Source: Artemia franciscana
Lineage: Eukaryota > Arthropoda > Branchiopoda > Anostraca > Artemiidae
Length of the DNA: 64,000 nt
Assembly: GCF_032884065.1 (NCBI RefSeq)
Contig: NW_027062665.1
Coordinates: forward strand, 2,332,266 to 2,396,265
Reading direction: 5' to 3'
Shown here: positions 11,263 through 22,689 of the stretch, in pieces
Numbering within the stretch: the first letter of the stretch is position 1
How the letters are laid out: every line of letters begins with the position of its first letter
The notes under the pieces: model-generated
Databases searched by the model: none
Seen by the model: the letters and a program-made list of their open reading frames with translations, nothing else
What the model was told of the DNA's origin: nothing
Translations under genes and position numbers: made by a program

Positions 11263-12284
11263 AGGCATATACAGGGTATTTGCTCGAAAGAAGGGTGTTT
11301 TAAGAAAAGAAACTTTAAAAAACGTTTAAAATATTTGCACATATGCATTTTTGTCACGTTCTTAAGAGTCAAGCGCAAAGTTTGGAGAGATCTTAAACCC
11401 TGAAATCCCCCTCCCTTTTTGGATGCGACCATGACAGTAATTTTAACAAGGCGATGTATTTTTCTTAGGAACTTAGAGGGTGATTTTAAAACTTAAAACG
11501 AAGTGAAACGGTCTTTCAAATCAGGGGGATAGCACCCCTGCTGAAGTGTGACTTTTGAATTTTTGAGGAAAGGAATGTCTAATACAAGAGCAGTATTATA
11601 AAGTTTAACAACATTTATTGATTAAATCAAGGTCGCAACTACATCTGCTTTCTAGTAAAGAGCAAACCACGGCCCATATTAACCGAAATTTCAAGATCAT
11701 GTTGAAAAAATTGCAGAGCAAAAAAAATTACTATCTTTAGCAAACCCAAGAATGATAACTATTATTTCGATTATTCACAACAGTAAAATGTTACTTTAAA
11801 AAGAAGTTTCAAAAAAGAGCGGGAAACCCTTCGAAAGCAGTGTCAAATTGAAATGAAAATTATACCACTGGGATTATCATTGCCAAACACCCCCTTTAGA
11901 CAAATTTAAGCCCCCCCCCTCTCAACCTTGAAAAACATGGAACATGGACTGTTCGCATGGAAAGCACTAATGTGTCCCCTTTTCTTTTTTCTCCGTCCCT
12001 ATTGGTTGCACTGGAACATCATAGAGAGCTGTTTCATGGTACATTTGAGTTCATTTTACATCGGCCCTCTTTTTATCAATTAGGGTTGATGACAGTAGCC
12101 ACGTGACAGTCAAAAATTCCACTTTGGATTACATTTCAGCAGTGGAAAGGCTGGAAAGCAAGAAAAAGGTATAATCCTAATTTTCATTGCGGAAGACCTT
12201 AAAACCGAAGCTCATAATACCCTATCTTGCATAAATATCCTCCCAGCCCCCTTAATATGTTTAGTAAAGTGTCTACTGACTATA
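11263..12284. other. unassigned stretch
   Basis: No recognised gene. The short minus-strand ORF at 11244-11432 shows no family resemblance. Confidence 0.4.
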
Positions 12285-14030
12285 AGAAATGTGCCAATTC
12301 AAATGCTTAGGCCTGGTAAGTGGCGTTAATCCTTGAAAATTTAAGGGAGAGAGTAAAAAATATATTTCAATATTTGGGGGGACAGTCAGTAAACTGAAAA
12401 GAAGCAAAAATGACAAAAACAGATATTTCAGTAAGGATCTCTGTGAAGTCGTCTTCAGTGCTAAAAAAGCAAAAAAAAAGTTTCGTTCTCTACTCAATAC
12501 CTCGCTCTTTACGCTAAAGTTTAACCTTTTGTTCTAGTTGTTTAAGAATGACTCCCGAATCACAAAGGCCGTTTAATTAGAATAATAAGCTCTAATAAAA
12601 GTTATAAAAAACCTTAGCGTAAAGACCAATGTATTGAGGAGAGGGTGAGCCCCCTTATTTAACGAATAATTTCTATTCGTCTTAAGTTTTAAAGTTGCTC
12701 CTTATTTCAGTTAAAAGAACTTTTTTTCTAATTTAATTTCTGATCGTTTTTAAATGATACTGAGAAATTCCACTCCCTCCCCCCACCAAAAATTCCTCCA
12801 TGGAAAAATCCTCCCAAGGACCGTACCCCCCCTACACTAGAAAAATCTCCCTTGAATAACGTCTGTATACTTTCGAATAGCCAATACTATATGTAAACAA
12901 TGAGCAAAGTTCATAGCTTGCAGCCCTTCCCCCGAGGAATGTGGGGAATCAAGTCATTCTCAAAGACACAGCTATTAAATTTTTTGACTATGCTATACAA
13001 TGACTATCTCAAATTTTTATCGGGTTCCATTGGGGGGAAATGAGCGTGGGAGGGATGCCTTTAGTATTTCTGGTAATTTAGAAAGAGCATTTGAACTTCT
13101 GATCTCCGATCAAATGAGCCCTCTCCCGATCTTCTAAGATCAGTAGCTTGATACGATCACCCCTGAGAAAAACAGACAAACAAACAAAAAACAAAAACAA
13201 GAAAATAAAATCTGTCTTCCAAAAAAAATGCGAAGTTCTTCATTTTTGTACATAGGAGCTTGAAATCTCTATAGAAGGGTTCTCAGGTATGCTGGATCTG
13301 ATGGTGTGATTTCACTAAGATGATTTGATGTTTTAGGGGGGGGGGTGTTATCTCTCTTTTTCAAAAGAATTGGTAGATTTTCTCAGGCTCGTAACTTTTG
13401 ATGGGTACGATTAAATCTGATGAATTTTTCATATTTCGAATAAGCATTAAAATTTGATTCTTTTGATGTATATATTTTCATCAAGAATTTGTTTCTTAGA
13501 GTTTCGGTTACCATTGAGCTGCATTGCTCCTTGCTTACAGTTCACTACCACAAACTATTTGAAAGTACCATTTTTCAATATACTGGGAATAGCTTGTGGG
13601 CTGGAGGTAAAATATGTAGATTGAGGCTATGAAGAATAAGGGAATAGCAGAGGGACTTCTAATTGTGTAATGACGAGAGGGACAGATAAAACATTTATAT
13701 CTTCAGTCCACCTAAACATCTTTTCAATTTAACCCCAATTCTAATTGAGATTTAATTAACTTTTGTGCGCTGATTTAAAGCACTTGAGCAAAAACAAGCT
13801 GCCAGATATTCCTAAACTGAACTAAAATATAAAAAGTTTTAACTGGAAACAAAAAAGATTTATTAAAAAAAAAATAATTCAAGAAGATTAATTTTCAAAA
13901 AAAGGAGCTTTTCAGAAAAGTAATATGAAAATTTTCTTAGCAAATTTTCCGATCCACCATTTTCCACAAAAAGATTTTGTATCCTATCCACCTAAACTGT
14001 TGATACTTTTTGCCAATGTGGAACTAGGAT
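12285..14030 (-). repeat. R1 dispersed repeat, long minus-strand copy
   Basis: Read on the minus strand, it is colinear with 22690-24420 on the plus strand through the whole length. It includes the segment around the C-C-A-C-C-T-A-A-A-C landmark (13990), the AGCGCACAAAAGTT region, the CAGTTCACTACCACAAACT hairpin relic (about 13538), the ACATTTTTGTACATAGGAGC and GATGGTGTGATTT body words, and a type-2 foldback with its loop at 12515-12600. It extends about 450 bp past the hairpin that begins the 58- and 62-kb copies. Confidence 0.8.
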
Positions 14031-14289
14031 TTATTTTTGGTAGAGTAGCGACGTAAACTGAAATATATTTATCTATGGTATGACTGTGAGAATTGAATTG
14101 GAGCATTTAGTGGCGTCTGGGGTGAAGTGACCATAAAATTTTGATTTGGATAAATTTAGAGACAATGAATGCATCCATTTTACCAAAAACACTTGCCTGG
14201 AGAACAGCCCAGAAGATCAAATTAAAACTTTTGGATTGTTGGGGGGAGTGTGAAAGTGCCAGTGTGCTTTAATTTTTCCAAAAATTAGT
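14031..14289. other. unassigned spacer between R1 pieces
   Basis: No recognised feature. Confidence 0.4.
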
Positions 14290-14790
14290 AAAAAAAAAGT
14301 AATAGTTGCCTTTTTAAGTGACCAAAAATTGGAGGGCAAGAAGGTCTCCTCTACCACCCTTTTTTTTATCAAAATCGTACGATAAAACTATTAGAAAGCC
14401 ACTCAGCAATAAAAATTATTATGCAAATTTTGTTTAAATTATTCTTATGCAGTGAGCCAAAATCAAAACATGCGTTAATTCAAAAACAACCAGAAATAAA
14501 AAATAAAAATAAGTTTTTTAACAGAAAGTAAGGAGCGACATTAAAACTTAAAACGAACTGAAATTATTCCGAATATTAAAGGAGTTATCCCTTCCTTAAT
14601 GCCTCGCTCTTTACGCAAAAGTTTTTTGTTGTTTTAAAAAGTAGAGCTGAAAGAAAGAGTCGAACCTTAGCGTAAAGAGCGGGGTGTTGAGGGGGGACAG
14701 CCCCTTTCATATACAGAATAATTCCTGTTTGTTTCGAGTTTTAATGTTGCTCTTTACATTCAGTTAAAAACTTGTTTTTTTTTATTTAGT
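14290..14790 (+). repeat. R1 tail with complete type-1 foldback
   Basis: The left part (14310-14510) matches the R1 tail flank, with landmarks GTGACCAAAAATTGGAGGGC and AAAACATGCGTTAATTCAAA. The palindrome at 14511-14774 has arms of about 105-110 bp, from TTTTTTAACAGAAAGTAAGG to CTTTACATTCAGTTAAAAA, with a loop of roughly 45 bp near 14622-14670 containing GTTTTAAAAAGTAG. Arms differ at several positions but stay pairable. Confidence 0.85.
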
Positions 14791-15035
14791 TAAGATCAAG
14801 GTTTAGAACGGCTCTTGAACCAAGCTTTTGATTGAACAGAAATTCCTGGATAATATCCTCGAAAAAAGCCTTATTGGAAAATTTTTAAAAGATATCAATC
14901 TGTGATGAATCACAATGGAACAAAAGAATAAATATATATCAGAGGAACCACTCTGCTCCCTTTATTTCTGACGCTTTCAACTCTTTTATTTGCGACTTTA
15001 AGTTTTCTCGCTGTGGTGTGGGAAAGATGTCATTC
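14791..15035. other. unassigned spacer
   Basis: No recognised feature. Confidence 0.4.
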
Positions 15036-15700
15036 TGACAACCTGCGTACTTGGTATGTCTTTAACTGAGGTAAATATCTCTCTCAAGATTCCATGAAAA
15101 TTCAAACTTAATACTTTAGCAGTTCTTGAGGAATTTACTTACTTTTGACGACCGGGATGCCCGTGGTGTCTACTGATTTGTTTCAACATCCTCCACAGCA
15201 ACCCCTTGATTTTTTAACTTAATACCCTTAGGCGTTCCTGGGTAGTTCCATCTCAATGTTCTTCCGTCATTGAGATATTTTACGCAGCCATTTAAGACCC
15301 ATAATGAAGACAGCATGATTGGATTACGTTCACCATCCTCTTCAACATTCTCTGAAAATTTTAATCAAATGTCGTAGCTGTTCAATGGGATAATACAGAT
15401 GCGTTCTTTTGATAATCAGGATTATCAAATCCTGATTATCATCAATACTTTAATCAAAAGTACCTTTTGATTTGATTTAACATCCGCCTCAAAATTCTCT
15501 GACAGTTTCAATTTAATGCCCTTACCATTTCCAGACATTTATTTGATACCCTCTTTTCATCACCTGAATGCACATAATGCCGTTTGAATTAGTTCAACAT
15601 CTTCCATAACAATCTCTAAAATCTTAAGGTCAATAGCCTTAACCATTTATGATAAATAGCAGATAACTCCTTTTGACAACCTGGATGCACTGAACTCTTT
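15036..15700. repeat. degenerate array of about 110-bp units
   Basis: At least five diverged units repeat the order: a TGACAACCTGxATGC-like word, TTTGxTTxGTTCAACATC, a CCACAxCAxxCTCTxAAA-like word, TTTAA-CTTAATACCCTTAG-CxxTTCCTG. Starts are near 15036, 15146, 15320, 15475 and 15565. The same unit recurs at 21060-21420 and 21830-21960. No coding frame crosses it. Confidence 0.7.
15411..15440. repeat. perfect 13-bp inverted repeat
   Basis: GATAATCAGGATT (15411-15423) and AATCCTGATTATC (15428-15440) are exact reverse complements around a 4-base loop. It sits inside one unit of the 110-bp array, which is lengthened there. Confidence 0.9.
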
Positions 15701-16215
15701 TAATTTATCTAAAAAACAGTAGTAGCAGTATCTGTAGTAGAAGCAGCGAAAGCAGTCACAGTAGCAACCGGAGTAGTAGAAACAGTAGTCGCAAGTAGTT
15801 CCAGTCGTAGTCACAATAAGTCGCAACTGCAGATGTAAGCAGTGGCAGTTACAGCCACACTTAGTCGTATTCTTAGTTGCAAGTAGTGGATATTGCAATT
15901 GTAAGTAGGTGCAATCACTATCACAAGTTGTCACAATTGCAAGTAGTCACAGTCGTAGTCACAATAAGTCCCAACTGCAGATGTAAGCAGTGGCAGCCAC
16001 TCTTAGTCGTATTCTCAGTCGCAAGTAGTAGATGTTGCAATTGTATGTGGTTGCGATCGTTATCACAAGTGGTCGCAGTTGCAAGTAGTCAAAGTTTTAA
16101 TAGCAAGCAGTCTTTGGCATTCATGGTCACAAGTAGCTGCAGTCAGAGTAACAAATAGTCACAGTCAGAGTAGAAAGTAGTTGCAGTAGCAGTCGCAATA
16201 GTAGCAGTTTCTTTA
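15701..16215. repeat. AGT/AGC-rich array with a 148-bp tandem duplication
   Basis: Roughly 500 bp built from GTAGTCACA, GCAAGTAGT, AGTAGCAGT-type triplet words. Two long units are plain: GTCGTAGTCACAATAAGTC at 15804 and again at 15952, giving a 148-bp period that continues to about 16095 with a small deletion in the second unit. Opposite-strand ORFs rich in Cys/Tyr or Gln/Ser come from the triplet bias. Confidence 0.85.
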
Positions 16216-16379
16216 TATCTGTCAATTTAAAACCATCGCACATCTTATGCTAACATTGCGAAATACACTTACAGCTGCGCTAAAATACAATAGTATATAT
16301 ATAGTGAGAAAAACTACTTTCTTTGTCAAGATAGTATTATAACGCATGTGACCCTGTTTATGTAATTCAGACGTCTTAA

Positions 16380-16930
16380 AAAACAAATTGCTGAATCATG
16401 TAAATTTCAAGTATAATAGGATTGATAACTGCAAAAAAAAAAAAAATTCTGGCTTGAAATTGCGTACAGTAATAGATTTTCGCAATTCATTTCAGCCAAA
16501 TATTCCCAAGATAAAATATAGTGGTTACACAGTAGTAAAAACCTATTTTCATTGTCTAGCTAGTCTCATAACATAAATCCTATTTTCTTATACGCATTGG
16601 GAGTATAAAAAAATTACCAAATCATGTAGAAGTTCAAATATTACAGAAACATCGGTGGAAAAAAACTATTCCAGATTGAATTTGCGTTATAAAAATTTGC
16701 CACTCATATACAGGCACAAGAATATTTACATTGTAGAAAAAATAAACACTTTTACTTTCGTATTATTACCACAATGCAAATTCCATTTATTTTTTGTGTA
16801 TCTTGGAGGTCTAAGAATTAAACTGCTTAATCATGTCGAAGTTCAAATATTACAGGAAGAATAGTTGCAAAAAATATTGTAGCTGGATTTGCATAAGAAA
16901 TTTTTGCAACTCATTTGATTCATATAATTT
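16380..16930. repeat. three-copy tandem repeat, about 215-bp unit
   Basis: The landmark AATCATGTxxAxxTTCAA occurs at about 16396, 16620 and 16831. Each is followed by ATA-TTACAG/ATAGGA, a GCAAAAA or GGAAAAAAA run, a GATTTGCGT/GAAATTGCGT word and a GCAACTCATT/CGCAATTCATT word. Copies are diverged. Confidence 0.7.
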
Positions 16931-17224
16931 GTAGTTATATTATGTACAGATTTTAAGAGCGCTCCATGACAATACATTTTAGTAGCCTAGTCGTTGTACA
17001 AGAAGTAGGGCAATACTACATGACCTTTTTATTCCCTTGGGAGACCAAATTTTTCAATGGCTGTTGCGAAAATTCGGTTTATAGATGTATCGTAAGCTGA
17101 TATGGGTACATGAAACTATTTCTGGGGATGGAAGGGTTGCTGGGCTATTTCCTGTATTTTATGCCCTATTTTATACCCTATTCAAGGATATAGGATATTT
17201 GCTATATCCTTTATTCCCATTACC
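16931..17224. other. unassigned interval
   Basis: No recognised feature, apart from several TATACCCTATT-type words around 17160-17200. Confidence 0.4.
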
Positions 17225-17488
17225 CTAACATGAATAAAGTAGGGGTGCACTTTTTGATCTAGAACAGGACACTCTCCTTGCAGGGCCGTACCCAGGATTT
17301 TCGTTCGGGGGAGTGGGTTCTTACAAAGAAAAGTCTTTCCATGGACTTAGTCTAACGGTCAACCGTACAGACCGTTAGTCCACCCCTTGCAAACGACGAA
17401 GCGTCCACTAGGCATCCTTTTATATCTTTGAGGGTTTTTTTTCTTTCTTTTCTTGGTATAGCATTAGCAAACCAAGTATTTATGTACA
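17225..17488 (+). repeat. about 310-bp tandem repeat, left unit (split by the retrotransposon)
   Basis: Shares with 19110-19390 the ordered words GGGCCGTACCCAGGATTTT (CCCTACCCAAGAGTTTT in the other), GGACTTAGTCTAACGGTCAAC, CGTCCACTAGGCAT and AACCAAGTATTTATGTACAT. It ends at the target duplication ATGTACA (17482-17488). Confidence 0.8.
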
Positions 17489-19065
17489 TCTTTGTGATAC
17501 CTTGGATGTGAAGGAAGATTTGTTTTGTGAGGAAGAATTAGCAACACTACTAAAAGGATTAAAAAGTAATAAGGCTGCAGGTGCTGATAGTATGATAAAA
17601 GAGTTTCTGAAATATGGCTCTGAGGTTAGAAATAAGCTACTGAAGATTATGAATATGATTTTTGAAAAAGGGGAAGTACCTAATGATTTTAGAAATACCT
17701 TACTTAAACCACTGTATAAGATAGGTGACAAGAGTGAGTGTCATAATTGTTGAGGCATTAGTCTGGTCTCTGTAGGTAACAAATTACTTATTAAGATGAT
17801 ACTTTTTAGACTGAGAGATGCTGTAGACAAAGTTTTAAGAGATAAACAGTGCGGTTTTAGAAAAGGTAGAGGATGCGTCGACAAAGTTTTCACTCTTAGG
17901 TCAATAATTGAGAAGTGCCTTCTTTGTCAAACACCTTTGGTCCGCAGTTTTATCGATTAGGAACAAGCGTTTGATTCTGTTGATAGAAGAGCTTTAACAA
18001 AGGTCTCATCCTTATATGGTATACCAAACAAATAAATTAAAGTGACTAGTGCTATGTACGAGAATAATACTGCTGCTGTTAACGTATGAAATGAGGCTAG
18101 CAACTGGTTTTGTATTGAATAAGGATTTAGGCAGGGTTGTGTTTTATCCCCCTTTATATGGATCATTTGCTTGGAATTCGTCTTAAGGAGCACAGGAAAT
18201 GCAGTTGAAGACCACAGAATCAAATGGGGAGGAAAAACGCTCCTGGACTTGGATAATGCAGATGATTTAAGTATATTAGATGAAAGTGTGAGTAAAGTGA
18301 ATAAATTTTTAGATGTTTGACGAGTTCTGGGTGCTAGAATATGTTTGGAAATTTATTGTTAGAAGACTAAGCCACTAAGGCTAGGAATAAGTGAAGATGA
18401 AAAGGGGACGTTGGGTAACGAAAAGATTAATCAGGCGGGCAGCTTCACTTACCTTGGTAGCATTATTAGTAAAGACAGTGGGAGCAGCAAAGATGTTAAA
18501 AGTAGAATAGCTAAGGCTCAGGGTGTTTTCACAGTTAAAAAAAGTTTGGAAGAATATAAATATAAATCTGCAAGTCAAGAGTAGAATATTGGAAGCTACA
18601 GTGATGACAGTGGTCAAATATGGCTCTGAAATATGGGCGGTCAGAAAAGTGGACGAAAAGTAACTAGATGTTTTCCAGAGAAATTGCCCACAGATTGTTC
18701 TGGGTATCCGGCTGACTGACCGTATTTCAAACAGTAGGTTGAACAAAAAAAGAGATTAAATCCCACTTTCTAGGGTTATAATGAAAGAAAGGTTGAGATG
18801 GCTAGGCCACGTTCTGTGGATGAAACATGACAGATTGCCGAAGATTGTCCTTTTTGGCCAACCCTCTGTGTCTACGCGGAAAGCAGGTCATCTTCGCCTG
18901 AGGTGAAAGGATGTCATAAATAAGGAAATGGGAACTTCCTGGGAGGGTGTAAAGAGGGAGGCCTTGATTAGATTAGGTTGGAGGTGGAGCGTGTGTAGCC
19001 GTGTTGATCTCAGGCGGCTTAATGCTGCAGTGAGTTATTATTATTATTAGCAGTAGTAGTAATAA
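17489..19065 (+). mobile_element. 5'-truncated RTE-like non-LTR retrotransposon
   Basis: A single degenerate RT polyprotein can be followed through it. Blocks in order: LKSNKAAGADSMIKEFLKYG, a KIGDKSECHNC-stop-GISLVS block, KQCGFRKGRGCVDKVFTLRS, E-Q-A-F-D-S-V-D-R, L-Y-G-I-P-N-K, GFRQGCVLSPFIW, LDNADDLSIL (normally Y/F-ADD) and FTYLGSIISKDSG. This is the pattern of endonuclease-RT non-LTR elements of the RTE-like group. About ten in-frame stops make it dead. The 3' end is a (TTA)n microsatellite (19034-19050), typical of RTE-type tails. ATGTACA flanks both sides as a 7-bp target duplication. Confidence 0.88.
17502..17753 (+). pseudogene. RT N-terminal portion of the RTE-like element
   Basis: This is the longest uninterrupted piece (about 83 codons) of the RT region in the element above. 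It covers the fingers block with K-S-N-K-A-A-G-A-D and ends at a TGA that replaces the Trp or Arg expected before G-I-S-L. The frame opens upstream of the ATG at 17505, so that ATG is not a real start; the true 5' part, including the endonuclease, is missing. Confidence 0.8.
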
Positions 19066-19390
19066 ATGTACAGAGCCGAACAAGGGTTTTTTAAAAGTAA
19101 ACTAACTTCGGTACCTACATGCAAACTAACGCTTTTTAATCTAGCACAGCATCCCCTTCTTGCAGTGCCCTACCCAAGAGTTTTGCTCAGAGGTGGGGCT
19201 TACAAAAAATTATTTCTGTGGACTTAGTCTGACGGTCAACTGTGGAGACCTTCAGTCTGCCTTTTGCAATCGAGGACGTGTCCACTAAGCATACTTTTTT
19301 TTTATCCTTGAAGGACTTTTTTTTTTTTTTACAGTTTTGCATCAGAAAACCAAGTATTTAAGTATTTATGTGCATGTATCTACAGAGCTG
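19066..19390 (+). repeat. about 310-bp tandem repeat, right unit and start of a third
   Basis: The sequence resumes at ATGTACA (19066-19072) and continues the interrupted unit. The start word ATGTACAGAGCCGAACAAGG recurs as ATGTATCTACAGAGCTGACC at about 19373, so the unit is about 310 bp and a diverged third unit begins there. Confidence 0.75.
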
Positions 19391-19849
19391 ACCAAGAGTT
19401 TTTGTCTATTAAAATAACTACAGTACCTACAAACCTAAAACTAAACGACAATTTTTACTCCCTGAAAAAATGTCTATGTGAAAATCAATGTCTCTATGGA
19501 TGGCAACTTTGACTAAAACGCTCAGCCTTTCTCGTATCGTTAAATTTTTAGCCACGTTTTTAACTATCTAAGTATAGAGAACATTCTTTCCTGAGTAGCA
19601 GTACTGACAGGCAATGCTGCAAAGACAGTCAATAGAAGAGAAATATTTGTAAGAAAAAAAATGTTAAGTCGCATTCGTGAAGAGAAGATACAGAGCAAGA
19701 AGGTATTACTATGATAAGAAGTTTTTCACATTTGCTATGCCAAAACACCAGCCTCTTGCTGCAAGCAGTCTGGCTCGTGGAGGATATCGCCAAACGGCTC
19801 AAGGAAAGACTCCAACTTCATGGTTTTGGGATCACTTGATATAATTTTC
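19391..19849. other. end of third 310-bp unit, then unassigned
   Basis: The first 60 bases still resemble the preceding tandem unit. The rest is not recognised; the part after 19780 may be the decayed C-terminus of the hAT gene that reads in from the right. Confidence 0.4.
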
Positions 19850-20990
19850 GAATGGACAAAGATGCTGAGATGAGGCATCAAATTTTGATGAGTTCTAAAC
19901 GTTACTTAAGCTCCAATATGAAGGTGTCTAGAAAAGGAGTGAACAGTGACGTTCTATATTGCAAAAGAAGATCAGTATTGTCAAGATGAGATTTCCTCCC
20001 ACCTCTTGTTCTTGGGCGAGTCATTTCAAGCCGTAAAGTAGTTGCAAAAGAGTGAGCTTGGTAGAAAAGAGGAGCAAATGCGGAAACAGAATCTTGTCGC
20101 ATTGTCTTTCCTCTAGAAAGAACAGTTTTTATGTGTCTACAAGTGGCAGCCAAGACGCAGTCAACCGACTGAAGAGACTTGCACAAAGGCAGCGTCAGGC
20201 AGAAAAGTTCTTTTACGACATGGATACGCATTACGATCTGTGACTTGTTCATGACACCCAGCATTTTTAAAACTTTCGCAGACATTTCTGCGTTGCTGTT
20301 CTCCTCAAGAGCTTCGACAGAACGTAAAATTTGCTGGTGAAGCTCAAGAAAACGCATAACCGGATTAGGCGCTGTACCAATTTTATTTTGCAGAGTCCGG
20401 CCAGGCTCTTTCGCAAAGTCAGCTGGAGTTTATTGAACTTTTCTTTCAAATTTCTGGTTCTGAGTGGCAAAACACTGCAGAATATACAAATTTGCGATAG
20501 GGTCCAAAAGATATGCTTAAAAGCTGGAATAGGGCAAACAGATGAAATGACAAGGTTAAGGCTTTGTGTGCTACAGTTAAAGTAAAGTGCCTTTGGATAC
20601 TGATGGCGTATAACGGCCTGAAGGCCACTTAGATGGCCACTCGCTGCTACCGCACCATTATACCCCTGGCCAACCATTTTGCTTAGGTCAATGGTAAGGC
20701 TTTCCAAAATATGCAGAACAGCCCAAGTGAGACCTTGTCCAGATAGATCCATAACTGGGAAAAAATCAAGAAAATCCTCGTGAAGATTTCCAGCAGAGTT
20801 GTGGCAGACGGAAAAACACAGCTGATCCATACTGAAAACAACACGCCGTTTCGTCAGCAAGCTCCAAAAATCAAGGTCTTGCGTCTCCTTTTTCGACAAT
20901 GGACTTTTGAAGAATTTCTTCACAAGTGGCAATCAGATCATTCATTTGCTTTACAACCCCCTAAACATTCCCTGATTATTTCAAATTGTT
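19850..20990 (-). pseudogene. hAT-superfamily transposase-derived pseudogene
   Basis: Three minus-strand frames make one colinear protein. First, near 20950-20880: NDLIATCEEILQKSIVEKGD. Next, 20880-20290 contains F-L-D-F-F-P-V-x-D-L-S-G-Q-G-L, MVGQGYNGAVAASGHLSGLQ, YPKALYFNCSTQSLNLV and S-S-V-C. Last, 20357-19902 contains FSLTLPL-like FCLTLPLCKSLQSVDCVLA and M-T-R-P-R. This order is that of the ZMYM1/DUF4371-type hAT transposases, where G-Q-x-Y-D-G carries a catalytic aspartate; here it reads G-Q-G-Y-N-G, so that residue is lost. Frameshifts lie near 20880 and 20300. Both termini are missing and no TIRs were seen. Confidence 0.88.
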
Positions 20991-20994
20991 ACAC

Positions 20995-21420
20995 TTAGCC
21001 TCAGTAGTAGCCGAAGCAGTAATGATAGTAATAGTAGCAGAAGTAGCAACAGTAGCAGTAGTAGCAGTATGTATAGAGTGTCTTTTGGTTAGTTCAACGT
21101 TCCTCGCAACATGCCCTAAAAATTTCACAAAAATACCCTTGGCCTGAGTAGAAGTAGTAATCTTGGCAATCGCAATAGTAGTAATAGTGGTACCAATTAC
21201 AGTGCCTTTTGGTTTGTTCAACAGCCCCCTCGACAAAATCTTTGTCAATTGATCATACGCCTCATCATTCCTTAAAGTTCCAACTTAGTACCTTCAGTCA
21301 TTCCTGAGTTTTCCCCTTTTACAACCTGTTTGCGTATAATATGTTTTGGTTCAGTTCAGCATTGTCCACAACATTCTCTGAAAGCTTCAATTGAATGCAC
21401 TTTATCTTTTAGAACACCAA
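20995..21420. repeat. AGT-rich patches mixed with 110-bp family units
   Basis: AGTAGTAGCCGAAGCAGTAA-type triplet sequence (21002-21070, 21145-21190) alternates with units carrying TTTTGGTTxGTTCAACxxxC, CACAACATTCTCTGAAAG and AATACCCTTGGC. These are the same two components seen side by side at 15.0-16.2 kb. Confidence 0.7.
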
Positions 21421-21760
21421 AGGTAAAAAAAAAGTCATCTTTACCCATAACAAATACTATGTATAAACAATTGGCAAAATGCATAGTTTGCAGCCCTTAC
21501 TCTTTGGGCCGTGGAAGATTAGCATCCATAACATCCCCAGAGGACAAGTTACAGGACGTTTCAACTAGGTTGAACAAAATGGCAAATTCAAACTCTTGTT
21601 TGGATGTGTTTGGAAAATTAATGGGCTTGAGAGGGGAACTGCATGCCCTCCAATCGCTTTTGACTCTTATAATGGGCACAAGAACTTCTAATTTCCAATC
21701 GAGTGAGCGACTTTATAAATTTTCTATAATACTACTATGCTGCCTATAATACTGCTTATA
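21420..21760 (-). repeat. R1 partial, diverged copy
   Basis: Minus-strand R1 body words survive: ACTATGTATAAACAATTGGC, CAGCCCTTACTCTTTGGGCC, GAACAAAATGGCAAATTC, GGGCACAAGAACTTCTAATT. The two opposed ORFs here are by-products. Confidence 0.6.
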
Positions 21761-21799
21761 TGCCCCATTGAAAAATTTATGCATATTATTTTTCTTTTT

Positions 21800-21960
21800 T
21801 TAGTTAAAACTTCGGCTACGAGTCCCCTAAAAGTTTCATCTTAATATCTTTAGCTTCAATAATTACAGCAATCGTAGTAACAGTATTAGTAGTAAGCGCA
21901 TGTTGCCTTTTGGCTAGTTTAAAGTCTGCCACAGTATGCCCTGAAAGTTTCCGAGGGGTA
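21800..21960. repeat. 110-bp family unit with AGTAGTAAG patch
   Basis: AAGTTTCATCTTAATATCTT, GTAACAGTATTAGTAGTAAG and TGCCTTTTGGCTAGTTTAAA repeat the words of the arrays at 15.0 and 21.1 kb. Confidence 0.55.
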
Positions 21961-22689
21961 ACCATCTAGGGAGGGAATTATCGGGGAGGGGTATTATACA
22001 GAAACTTTAAATGTACAAACAAATGAAAAATCTCATTAGGCTGCTTGACGGGAAATTATCTTGATACTGTAAATACATAAACAACTAAGAGATTTTTGTT
22101 GAAAATCAAACTCGAGACCGTGCACTACCAGGGTCTTATCCTAACCTGAATGGACAAAATTTAATGACAAGGACCGCTAAGAAACTTATATTTAGGCACA
22201 ATATAGAGTATTTGCATATATAAATATAAATTAATTCAACTAGAAATTAATCTAGCTAGCTTATCCTGAAAATGTGAGGGTTTTATTTATCTGTCGAGGC
22301 GCCCAAATGGCTCACGGATTGCAAAATGACGTGGCATCCTTCCGTCCACAATTTCAAGTAACAAAGCATCAATATAAAATCTATGGAGCTTCAGAAACAT
22401 TTTCTGCTGCCAGAATTTTTTTTCACGTTTAATTTTTTTCTACATGGATATTTTCTTTGCCAAACTAAACACCGAAAAATCCCAGGTCAAGGTTGCAAGG
22501 CTTTAACTGCATCCGAACTGAATAAAAACAATTACGGCTGCTCTGTAAATTGACGCTGTTTTTACCATAGAGGGAAACACCTTTATTTCTATTAGGCCTT
22601 CATTCTCCTCTTTGGGTTTGGCCAGGATAATCTTAAAATAAAGATTAAATTTTATTTAATCTATTCTATTTGAAATAAAGGAAGGGAGG
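21961..22689. other. unassigned stretch
   Basis: No recognised gene, RNA or repeat. Confidence 0.4.

Noticed and set aside
15647-16158. Cys/Tyr-rich and Gln/Ser-rich ORFs on opposite strands
   Set aside because: Both arise from AGT/AGC triplet sequence, which has few stops in several frames.
17502-19065. Functional reverse transcriptase
   Set aside because: About ten in-frame stops, L-D-N-A-D-D in place of the Y/F-A-D-D context, and a missing 5' half.
17225-19390. LTR retrotransposon (RT between two similar about 270-bp flanks)
   Set aside because: The flanks are units of a tandem repeat with a further unit downstream, the RT is of non-LTR type, and the 7-bp duplication marks a simple insertion.
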